NCBI GenBank assembly: GCA_035947555.1
Contig: DASZJZ010000048.1
Coordinates: 1-14,856 of the forward strand
Origin: JACVRW01 sp035947555
Lineage (GTDB): Bacteria; Actinomycetota; Thermoleophilia; Solirubrobacterales; Thermoleophilaceae
Direction of reading: 5' to 3'
DNA: 14,856 nt
Numbering within the stretch: position 1 is the first letter of the stretch; each line of letters begins with the position of its first letter. This document shows, in pieces, positions 5,990 to 11,720 of this stretch. The notes beneath the pieces are model-generated. The model saw only the letters and a program-made list of their open reading frames with translations. It was not told where the DNA came from and searched no databases. Both the position numbers and the translations under genes were made by a program.

Positions 5990-6988
5990 GGCGGACTGCG
6001 GTATCGCTCCGTAGCGGCGGCGGTGCAGCAGCGCCGCCACTCCGCCCGCGGGGATCGGCAGCCAGAACGAGACGAGCCGGTAGCCGAGCGTCGCCACCAC
6101 CGCTGCGCCGGCCGGCACGCCCGCCAGGGCCAGCGTTCCGGTGAGGCCCGCCTCGACGAAGCCGAGTCCGCCGGGCGTGAGCGGGAGCGTGCCGAGGAGC
6201 TGGGCGGCGCAGAACGCGAGCAGCACGGTCGAGGGCCGCGGGTCCGCGTGCACGGCGATGAGCGCCGCCACCAGCGTCAGGTAGTCGAGCACCCACCGTC
6301 CCGCCGCCAGCAGCAGCGCCTGCCACCAGCGCTGGCCGAGCACCATCGTCACGCTGTTGCGCTCTCGCAACAGCCGCTCCGGCACCCCGGTGATGGGCGG
6401 CTTGCTCCGCCGCACGCGGTTGCGCACCTCTTGGGCGGCGCGGCCGATCAGGACCAGCGGGCGGTCCCAGAGGAGCGCTGCGGCGCCGGCCCCGAACAGC
6501 AGCACGAACACCGCTCCGCTGACCAGCGCCGCCCTGCCCAGCCCCGGGTCGACCGGCGCGCCGAACAGCACGGCCGGCAGGGCGAGCAACGGCAGGGCGA
6601 GCAGGATGCCGAACACCAGCACCGAGGAGGCGGTCAGCCCGGACGCGACGCTGGCGGCGGGCACGCCCGCGCGGATGAGCATCGCGTACTGCAACGCGCC
6701 GGCGGCGGCCACGCCCCCCGGCACCACCCGGCCGAAGGCGTTAGACGCGAGCTGTGACGTCATCACGGGCCCGTGCCGCTGCGAGCGCATCGCGATCCGC
6801 TGCACCTCCCAGATGCAGGCGTAGCTCCCGATCTGGAGCAGCACCATGGCGATCCACCAGAGCGGGTTGAACTCGTCGAGCCGGTCGAAGGCCCCGAACA
6901 CCTCGAGCAGGGCCGGGGCGAGCAGGTAGAGGGACACGCCGGTTACGGCGAGCAGCAGCCCGCGCTTTGCCAGCACCCCGGCGCTCAT
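5981..6988 (-). CDS. YbhN / lysylphosphatidylglycerol-synthase TM-region family protein (UPF0104-like)
   Basis: 335 aa, ATG 6988, with a CGGAG ribosome site in the 12-base gap after the upstream gene. It is largely membrane-embedded, with about eight hydrophobic segments starting at 9-31 and 42-62. The diagnostic LGTLPLTPGGLGFVEAGLTG motif lies in the C-terminal third, and QLASNAFGRVVPGGVAAAGAL near residues 79-99 is also family-typical. Such proteins correspond to the transmembrane flippase-like part of MprF but lack the aminoacyl-transferase domain. A role in lipid or isoprenoid-linked transport is inferred for the family, not proven. It is the last gene of a DegV/AI-2E/YbhN run on the minus strand. 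Confidence 0.88.
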   Translation of the reverse strand: MSAGVLAKRGLLLAVTGVSLYLLAPALLEVFGAFDRLDEFNPLWWIAMVLLQIGSYACIWEVQRIAMRSQRHGPVMTSQLASNAFGRVVPGGVAAAGALQYAMLIRAGVPAASVASGLTASSVLVFGILLALPLLALPAVLFGAPVDPGLGRAALVSGAVFVLLFGAGAAALLWDRPLVLIGRAAQEVRNRVRRSKPPITGVPERLLRERNSVTMVLGQRWWQALLLAAGRWVLDYLTLVAALIAVHADPRPSTVLLAFCAAQLLGTLPLTPGGLGFVEAGLTGTLALAGVPAGAAVVATLGYRLVSFWLPIPAGGVAALLHRRRYGAIPQSAPA

Positions 6989-7000
6989 GCCGCTCCGAGG

Positions 7001-8113
7001 CTACGCGGGCGCGGGGTCGGGCGGCGTGCCCGGCGGGGGCGACGGCGGCGGCGGAGCCGGCGGCGGCTCCGGCGGCTCGGCCTTGATCGTCAACGTCCGC
7101 AAGTCGACCCACTCGCGCAGGAGGATCTGTATCGAGGCGGCGACCGGGATCGCCACGAGGGCGCCGAGCACGCCGAGCAGCGTCGCCCCGAACAGCACCG
7201 CGACGATTGTGATGAAGGGGTGCACGTGCACGGTTCGCTTCTGGATCTGAGGCTGGATCAGGTGGTTCTCGATCTGCTGATAGGCGATGGCCCAGATCGC
7301 CCAGATGATCGTCGCGGTGGGGAAGTTCTCGAACAGCGTCACCACGCCGATCAGGACCGCCGCGATCGTGGCGCCGACCAGGGGGATGAGCGAGAAGAAG
7401 CCGGCGATCACGGCGAGGGGCGCGCGGAACGGCACGCCGAGGATCGACAGCACGATGTAGGTGGTGATGCCGGCGATCAGCGCGATCGTCAGGGCGCCCG
7501 CGACGTAGCCGCCGACGGCCTGGGCCATGCGGTCGAGCGAGCGGCGCAGGCGCTCGCGCTGCTCGGGCGGGCGCATCCTGATCGCGGCGTCGACCCAGCC
7601 TCGTCCGCTGCCGAGCAGGAACGCGGTAAGCACCAGGATGGTGATCAGGGCGAAGGCGGAGTTGACGATCCCGAAGCCCACGTCGCGCAGCGTTCCCGCG
7701 GCGCCGCCGAGGCGCTCGGGCAGCTTGCCGGCCTCCTCCTCGAGACGGGTCGTGATGTCGTAGTCCCGGTTGAGCTCGCGCAGGCGGTCGTTCTCCCTCA
7801 CGTACTCGGTGACGTCGCGCGCGTACTGCGGCACGTTGTCGGCGAAGTTGTTGGCCTCCGTGATCAGCGGTGGGACGATCAGGGCGATCAGCAGAATCGG
7901 CACGGCGAGCAGGCACAGGTAGACGAGCGTGACGGCGAGACCGCGCCGCATCCTCGCGGCCAGCGCGTTGACCGGCGGCGACAGCGCGACCGCAAGGAAG
8001 ATCGAGATCAGGAGCCAGGTGATCGGCCTGCGCAGGAGGAAGAGCAGGTACAGCGCGATCGCCACGCACACGACGATCAGCACCACACGGACGATCTCCC
8101 TCGCGCTGGGCAT
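7001..8113 (-). CDS. AI-2E family transporter (PF01594-type permease)
   Basis: 370 aa, ATG 8113, TAG 7003-7001. Hydrophobic segments at about 7-27, 30-52 and 60-90 precede a soluble amphipathic region (about 90-150). Another membrane block follows, with GYVAGALTIALIAGITTYIV, FFSLIPLVGATIAAVLIG and AYQQIENHLIQPQI, the last being the family's signature (usually N.l.P.i.g). The fold is that of YhhQ/TqsA-like AI-2E permeases; most members have no demonstrated substrate and some are Na+/H+ antiporters. The last ~27 residues are an unusual Pro-rich tail (PPEPPPAPPPPSPPP...). No ribosome site is visible before the ATG. A hairpin lies immediately upstream, so translation may depend on readthrough from degV. 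Confidence 0.92.
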   Translation of the reverse strand: MPSAREIVRVVLIVVCVAIALYLLFLLRRPITWLLISIFLAVALSPPVNALAARMRRGLAVTLVYLCLLAVPILLIALIVPPLITEANNFADNVPQYARDVTEYVRENDRLRELNRDYDITTRLEEEAGKLPERLGGAAGTLRDVGFGIVNSAFALITILVLTAFLLGSGRGWVDAAIRMRPPEQRERLRRSLDRMAQAVGGYVAGALTIALIAGITTYIVLSILGVPFRAPLAVIAGFFSLIPLVGATIAAVLIGVVTLFENFPTATIIWAIWAIAYQQIENHLIQPQIQKRTVHVHPFITIVAVLFGATLLGVLGALVAIPVAASIQILLREWVDLRTLTIKAEPPEPPPAPPPPSPPPGTPPDPAPA

Positions 8114-8115
8114 TC

Positions 8116-8132
8116 GGGGCGGTATTCGCCCC
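8116..8132 (-). other. Intercistronic hairpin between DegV and AI-2E genes
   Basis: GGGGCG-N5-CGCCCC is a perfect 6-bp stem ending 2 bases before the AI-2E ATG (minus-strand reading). It fills much of the 33-base gap and takes the place where a ribosome site would be expected. It could be a processing/stability element, an attenuator without a T-tract, or chance. Confidence 0.35.
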
Positions 8133-8146
8133 GGCGGGGACCGCTC

Positions 8147-9016
8147 CTACTCCACGAACCTCTGCGGCAGCGCCCCGATGCCGAGCAATCCGGGACCGGT
8201 GTGCGCCGCCAGCACCGGGCCGAGCTCGCTGACGATCGTCGGGCCGTGCCCGAACACCTCCGTGCAGCGCTCGACCAGCGCGGCGCATTGGTCGGGCGCG
8301 GCGATGTGCTGAGCCGACCAGGCCCCGGCGCCCGAGTCGTGGCGCTGGCGCGCGTAGTCCACCATCCGCTCGAAAGCGCGCGAGCTGGTCCGCACCCGCT
8401 CGACCGGCGTCATCTCGTTCTCCACGGTGAGGATCGGCTTCACCTTCAGCGTCGAACCGATCCAGGCACTCGCCGCGCCGATCCGCCCGCCGCGCTTGAG
8501 GAACTCGAGCGTGTCGATCGCGAACCACATCTTCAGCTCCTTGCGCGCCTCGGCGGCGGCGGCGGCCGCCTGCTTGGCGTCGGCGCCCTCGGCTACCGCC
8601 TTCGCGGCCGCGAGCACGAGGAAGCCGAGCCCGCCGGCCGCGGTGGTGGAGTCGACCACCTCCACGCGCTCGCCTCCGGCGCCGCTCCGCTCGAGCGTCT
8701 CCTTGGCCTGCCGCGCCGCCTCGGGCGTGCCGGACAGCCCGCCCGAGATGTGGATCGACACGACCTCACGCCCCTCCGCCAGCAACGGCTCGTAGGTCGA
8801 CGTGAAGTCGCCCACCGAGGGCTGCGAAGTGGTGGGCAGCCGCTCGGCCCCGCGCAGCTCCTCGAAGAAGGAGTCGTAGTCGGTGATCTCCACCTCGGCC
8901 ACCGGGCGGTCCCCGTCGAACACCACGTAAAGCGGCACCACGTGGACGCCATGCCGTTCGATCAGCTCCGCCGGCAGGTAGGCGGTGCTGTCGGTGACGA
9001 TGGAGACGTCGCTCAT
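8147..9016 (-). CDS. DegV family (FakB-like) fatty-acid-binding protein
   Basis: 289 aa, ATG 9016, TAG 8149-8147. Family landmarks are VTDSTAYLP at 7-15, TTSQPSVGDF at 62-71, HISGGLSGT at 89-97, VVDSTTAAGGLGFLVLAA in mid-protein, EFLKRGGRIG, LKVKPILTVE and VLAAHTGPGLLGIG near the C-terminus. DegV proteins bind a fatty acid in a deep pocket. In Firmicutes the FakB members present it to the FakA kinase to make acyl-phosphate for phospholipid synthesis; no FakA/DhaK-like gene is in this window. It is the first gene of the minus-strand run with AI-2E and YbhN-like genes. A TAGGCT -10-like box (9035-9030) lies 13 bases before the ATG, so the leader would be very short. Confidence 0.94.
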   Translation of the reverse strand: MSDVSIVTDSTAYLPAELIERHGVHVVPLYVVFDGDRPVAEVEITDYDSFFEELRGAERLPTTSQPSVGDFTSTYEPLLAEGREVVSIHISGGLSGTPEAARQAKETLERSGAGGERVEVVDSTTAAGGLGFLVLAAAKAVAEGADAKQAAAAAAEARKELKMWFAIDTLEFLKRGGRIGAASAWIGSTLKVKPILTVENEMTPVERVRTSSRAFERMVDYARQRHDSGAGAWSAQHIAAPDQCAALVERCTEVFGHGPTIVSELGPVLAAHTGPGLLGIGALPQRFVE

Positions 9017-9042
9017 GGCGCCGGGCGGCAGCCTACCCCTAC

Positions 9043-9062
9043 GGAGGTTCGGGCTAACCTCC
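9043..9062. promoter_or_regulatory. Inverted repeat overlapping the putative -10 of the SDR gene
   Basis: GGAGGTT (9043-9049) and AACCTCC (9056-9062) are perfect 7-bp arms around a 6-base centre in the 54-base space between divergent degV and the SDR gene. TAACCT (9055-9060) is a TANNNT-type -10 ending 10 bases before the TTG start. A protein on the repeat would occlude that promoter. The GGAGG lies 23 bases before the start codon, too far for a ribosome site. Confidence 0.4.
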
Positions 9063-9070
9063 CGCTTCGC

Positions 9071-10153
9071 TTGGCCAAGGTCCTCGTCACCGGTGCGACC
9101 GGCTTCATCGGCTCACACGTCGCGCGCCTGCTCGCCGAGCGAGGGGACGATGTGGTGCTCGGAGTCGAGCCGGGCTCGCCGGACGCCGCCCTTGCGGGGC
9201 TCGACCTGAAGCGGGTGAGGCTCGACGTGCTCGACCGCCGCGCGGTGCGGCGCGCGCTCAAGGGGGTGGAGCGGGTGTTCCACTGCGCGGGCGTCACGTG
9301 GGCCCGGCCGGCCGACGGGGGGCGGCTGTTCGACGTGAACGTCGGCGGCACGAAGCTCGTCATGAACGAGTGCCTTCGCGCCGGGGTGGAGCGGGTGGTG
9401 TACACGTCGAGCGCGGCCGTGGTCGGGCCCGCGCAGCCCGGCAAGACGGCCGACGAGACGCAGCTCTTCACCGCCGGCCGGCTCGGGATCCCGTACGTGA
9501 ACTCGGTGCACGAGGCCGAGGTCGAGGCGATGCGCGTGGCGGCGCACGGCCTGCCGCTGGTGTGCGTGAACCCCGGCGTCTGCTTCGGGGCGGGCGACCA
9601 CCTGCTCGCCTCGACCCGTCTGGTGCGCTCGTTCCTGCTCGGCCGGATCCCCGTCTACTTCGAGGGTGCCGTCTCGATCGTGGACGTGCGCGACGTCGCG
9701 GCCGGCCACCTGCTCGCGGACGAGCACGGCGCCGTCGGCGAGCGCTACATCCTCGGCGGGCGCAACTTCACCTTCGACCGCCTGTTCGCGGACCTCGGCC
9801 GGCTGTCGGGGATCGACCCTCCGGTGAAGCTGCCGGGGCGCGGCGCGCAGGCGGCGGCGACGCTGCTCGGCGTGGCCGGGCGCGGCTGGCCGCTCACTCC
9901 GCTCGAGGTGCGCGCGGCGAGCCAGTGGTGGACGTACCGCTCGACCAAGGCCGCGCGCGAGCTCGGCTGGAAGGCGCGTCCCCACGAGGACACGCTCGAG
10001 GCGACCGTGAGCTGGCACCTCGAGCGCGAGCACGAGAGGATCGCTCGGACGCGACGCTCGCAGCAGATCCAGTACCGGCTGGCGGGCGCTGCGATCGGGG
10101 CCACCGAGGGCGCGATCGGGCTATTGCGAAGGGCCGGCGCGGCGCGTCCCTAG
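9071..10153 (+). CDS. HpnA-like extended SDR / NAD-dependent epimerase family protein lacking the catalytic lysine
   Basis: 360 aa from TTG 9071; no ATG or GTG precedes the conserved N-terminus in frame, so the family fold fixes the start. The nucleotide-binding motif TGATGFIG is at residues 7-14, with LDVLD near 52 and FHCAGV near 75. The Ser of the active site is in YTSSAAVVG (111-119). The C-terminal part (VDVRDVAAGHLLA, GERYILGGRNFTF) matches hopanoid-associated sugar epimerase HpnA and dihydroflavonol-reductase-like proteins. The catalytic YxxxK reads Y142-VNS-V146, so the Lys is replaced by Val. The C-terminus has an extra basic, Glu-rich extension after residue ~315. Either catalysis is altered or the protein has a non-catalytic role. 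The next gene follows after 11 bases. Confidence 0.88.
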   Translation: MAKVLVTGATGFIGSHVARLLAERGDDVVLGVEPGSPDAALAGLDLKRVRLDVLDRRAVRRALKGVERVFHCAGVTWARPADGGRLFDVNVGGTKLVMNECLRAGVERVVYTSSAAVVGPAQPGKTADETQLFTAGRLGIPYVNSVHEAEVEAMRVAAHGLPLVCVNPGVCFGAGDHLLASTRLVRSFLLGRIPVYFEGAVSIVDVRDVAAGHLLADEHGAVGERYILGGRNFTFDRLFADLGRLSGIDPPVKLPGRGAQAAATLLGVAGRGWPLTPLEVRAASQWWTYRSTKAARELGWKARPHEDTLEATVSWHLEREHERIARTRRSQQIQYRLAGAAIGATEGAIGLLRRAGAARP

Positions 10154-10156
10154 CAT
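10151..10156 (+). promoter_or_regulatory. Putative -10 box TAGCAT for the glutaredoxin/GST-N-like gene
   Basis: TAGCAT overlaps the SDR stop codon and ends 8 bases before ATG 10165. This is the same spacing as in front of the erpA, ABC1 and DUF2804 genes, which suggests a near-leaderless internal promoter. No convincing -35 is seen. Confidence 0.35.
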
Positions 10157-10164
10157 TCGCCGCG

Positions 10165-10425
10165 ATGGCGACGCTCTACCGCTGCAAGGCCCCGACGGAC
10201 CTCGTGTGCCGCTGCGGCAAAGTGGCTCGCCGCCTGCGGATGGCCGGGATCGAGTTCGAGGAGGTGCGCGTGCCGTTTCTCAAGCGCGACCGTCCGGAGA
10301 TCGAGGAGTTGACCGGCCAGCGCTGGGTACCCGTCCTCGTACACGGCGACGAGGTCATCCACGACTCGCATCGCATCCTGGAGTACTTGGAATGGCTCGA
10401 CAGATCCAAAAGGGAAGTCGCGTAG
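10165..10425 (+). CDS. Small glutaredoxin/GST-N-terminal-domain-like protein with CxC motif
   Basis: 86 aa, ATG 10165, no clear ribosome site. It has the thioredoxin-fold outline of glutathione S-transferase N-terminal domains: first strand TLYRC, helix starting CGKVARRLRMAGIEFEEVRVPF, cis-Pro loop WVPVLV with P56, then IHDSHRILEYLEWL with D67-S68. Where glutaredoxins carry CPYC it has C7 followed by C15-R-C17-G. A redox or metal-binding use of these cysteines is possible but unproven. It is a stand-alone N-domain, about half the length of full GSTs. The last 34 bases overlap the next ORF. Confidence 0.7.
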   Translation: MATLYRCKAPTDLVCRCGKVARRLRMAGIEFEEVRVPFLKRDRPEIEELTGQRWVPVLVHGDEVIHDSHRILEYLEWLDRSKREVA

Positions 10426-10589
10426 CTCAGCTGCGGAGGCTGTGGCCCTACGTCCTGATGGCGTGGGAGCGCTGGCAGCAGCTGTCGCCCGAGGAGAAGG
10501 AGCGCTACAAGAAGCAGGCGCGCGGGTACGCCGAGCGCGGGCGCAAGATGTACGACGAGCGCCGCAAGCGGCGCCCGCCCGGACGCTAG
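10392..10589 (+). CDS. 65-aa basic hypothetical protein
   Basis: ATG 10392 lies inside the preceding gene in another frame, with GGAG a short distance upstream; stop TAG 10587-10589. The peptide has a central helical, aromatic stretch (LRRLWPYVLMAWERWQQLS) followed by a highly charged Lys/Arg/Glu segment (PEEKERYKKQARGYAERGRK). It looks like a small nucleic-acid- or membrane-associated helix pair. I do not recognise a named family. A shorter version from ATG 10458 is possible. Confidence 0.6.
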   Translation: MARQIQKGSRVAQLRRLWPYVLMAWERWQQLSPEEKERYKKQARGYAERGRKMYDERRKRRPPGR

Positions 10590-10628
10590 CGGCCGGCCAG
10601 GAATCAGCGACGGATGTGCCAACCCTGC

Positions 10629-10649
10629 GCAGCCGGCCGAGCCGGCTGC
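10629..10649. terminator. Convergent terminator-like hairpin
   Basis: GCAGCCGGC-CGA-GCCGGCTGC is a perfect 9-bp stem with a 3-base loop between the 65-aa gene (+) and the glutaredoxin gene (-). It is the strongest hairpin in an otherwise empty 89-base gap. There is no T-run, so if it terminates it is of the T-tract-less kind common in high-GC bacteria. A second, weaker stem (GGGGC 10661-10665 with GCCCC 10670-10674) sits just beyond the minus-strand stop. Confidence 0.55.
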
Positions 10650-10678
10650 TTCGGGCCTCGGGGGCGTGAGCCCCGGTT

Positions 10679-11074
10679 CTAATCCAGCTTGTTCTCGAGC
10701 CCGATCGGGCGCTGCTGCACGGGCTGCGGCTCGGGCTCGAACGCATCCTCCGCCGGCTGCTCGGCCCCGAGCAGGGTGGCCAGCTCGCCCGACTCGAACA
10801 TCTCCATGACGATGTCAGAGCCGCCCACGAGCTCGCCGTCCACGAAGAGCTGCGGGATGGTGGGCCAGCCCGACACGGCAGAGAGCTCCTCGCGGATGCG
10901 CGGGTCGGGAAGGATGTCGAGCGCCGCGTACTGGACTCCGAGCGCGTTGAGGGCGCCGGAGGCGCGGGCGGAGAAGCCGCAGGCGGGCTGGTGCGGCGTG
11001 CCCTTCATGAACAGCATCACGCTGTTCTCCTTGATGGCGTTCTCGATGAAGGCGCGGATCTCGTCGTTGGTCAT
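10679..11074 (-). CDS. grxD: Monothiol CGFS glutaredoxin (Grx4/GrxD type)
   Basis: 131 aa, ATG 11074, TAG 10681-10679. The signature is unmistakable: MLFMKGTPHQPACGFSARA with C32-G-F-S35, then WPTIPQLFVDGELVGGSDIV (70-89). CGFS glutaredoxins carry a glutathione-ligated [2Fe-2S] cluster and pass it to acceptor proteins, often together with BolA. Its ATG overlaps the bolA stop (ATGA), so the two are translationally coupled. The C-terminus has an extra ~28-residue acidic/Pro/Gln tail (AEQPAEDAFEPEPQPVQQ...) not found in the usual ~105-115-aa proteins. The strand continues open upstream into bolA, but the family N-terminus and overlap fix the start here. Confidence 0.95.
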   Translation of the reverse strand: MTNDEIRAFIENAIKENSVMLFMKGTPHQPACGFSARASGALNALGVQYAALDILPDPRIREELSAVSGWPTIPQLFVDGELVGGSDIVMEMFESGELATLLGAEQPAEDAFEPEPQPVQQRPIGLENKLD

Positions 11075-11322
11075 TGCGTCGCTCCCGAGGGGGTCGAAGT
11101 CTTGATCGATAGGGCGTGGATGGGGCCGCCGACCTCGTCGCCGAACACGTCGTAGATCAGCTTGTGCTGCTGGATGCGCGACAGGCCCTCGAACCTGTCG
11201 GAGACCACTTCGGCGCGGAAGTGGTCGCCGCCGCCGGTGAGGTCCTCCACGGAGACCTCGGCGCCGGGCAGGGCCTGTGCGATGCGCTGTTCGAGTTCTG
11301 ATGCGGACGGCATCGGGAACAT
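11071..11322 (-). CDS. bolA: BolA family protein
   Basis: 83 aa from ATG 11322; ATG 11313 (MPSASELEQ) is an equally possible start, three residues shorter. It contains the BolA core GGGDHFRAEVVSDRFEGLSR, then QQHKLIYDVFGDEV and the conserved IHALSIKTSTP end with its cluster-ligand histidine. BolA proteins pair with CGFS glutaredoxins to form a [2Fe-2S] heterodimer, and the grxD gene follows with overlapping stop/start. A TACCCT box (11330-11325, minus strand) could serve as its -10 and would favour the shorter start. The divergent erpA-type gene begins 38 bases away. Confidence 0.93.
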   Translation of the reverse strand: MFPMPSASELEQRIAQALPGAEVSVEDLTGGGDHFRAEVVSDRFEGLSRIQQHKLIYDVFGDEVGGPIHALSIKTSTPSGATQ

Positions 11323-11346
11323 TGAGGGTACAGGCGGAGCCGCCGA

Positions 11347-11352
11347 TACAAT
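11347..11352 (+). promoter_or_regulatory. -10 box TACAAT of the erpA-type gene (near-leaderless)
   Basis: TACAAT is close to the sigma-70 consensus and ends 8 bases before ATG 11361. There is no ribosome site in those 8 bases, so the mRNA probably starts at or next to the ATG. TTGAGG (11322-11327) could be a -35 at 19-base spacing. A GGCGG-AG-CCGCC inverted repeat (11333-11344) fills the spacer and might bind a regulator. Confidence 0.55.
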
Positions 11353-11360
11353 CCATCCCG

Positions 11361-11717
11361 ATGGTGATCCTCACCGACATCGCAGCCGAGAAGGTGCGCG
11401 CCTTCATGGAGGGCCAGGCCGCGGCCGGCGAGATCGGGCTCCGCGTAGGGGTCCGCGGCGGCGGCTGCTCGGGCTTCCAGTACGCCCTGGCGCTGGACGA
11501 GAAGCGCGACGACGACCACGTCTTCGACAGCTCCGGGATCTCCGTCCTGGTCGACCCCGCAAGCCTGCGCTATGTCGAGGGCTCCACCGTCGACTACACC
11601 GAGAACTTCATGGGATCGGGCTTCGAGGTCTCGAATCCGAACGTGGTCGCCTCGTGCGGCTGCGGCTCCTCCTTCCGCGTGGCGGACGAGGAGCCGAGCT
11701 GCGGCGCGTCGGTTTAG
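11361..11717 (+). CDS. erpA: A-type iron-sulphur carrier (ErpA/HesB/IscA family)
   Basis: 118 aa, ATG 11361, TAG 11715-11717. All three cluster-ligand cysteines are present: GGGCSGFQY (about residues 33-41) and ASCGCGSSF (about 97-105). VDPASLRYVEGSTVDYTENFMGSGFEVSNPN is the typical ErpA core. A-type carriers receive Fe-S clusters and hand them to targets. A short tail with an extra Cys (EEPSCGASV) follows. It diverges from bolA-grxD across 38 bases with a near-leaderless promoter, and converges on the DNA glycosylase gene with only 3 bases between stops. Confidence 0.95.
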   Translation: MVILTDIAAEKVRAFMEGQAAAGEIGLRVGVRGGGCSGFQYALALDEKRDDDHVFDSSGISVLVDPASLRYVEGSTVDYTENFMGSGFEVSNPNVVASCGCGSSFRVADEEPSCGASV

Positions 11718-11720
11718 CGC

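Noticed and set aside
6773..9070. A very long plus-strand open frame running into the SDR gene (open 6773-10153)
   Set aside because: It is antisense to three clear genes (YbhN-like, AI-2E, DegV), is Arg/His/Gln/Asp-rich and lacks any fold. It is a by-product of GC-rich third positions. The real gene begins at TTG 9071.
10418..10495. tRNA-like start (GCGTAGCTCAGCTG)
   Set aside because: Only the D-arm-like words are present. There is no matching acceptor stem, anticodon arm or T-arm (GGTTCGA), and the region lies in coding sequence.
11075..11407. Upstream extension of the glutaredoxin frame over bolA and into erpA
   Set aside because: The Grx family N-terminus begins at ATG 11074, which overlaps the bolA stop. 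The extension is an out-of-frame reading of bolA.
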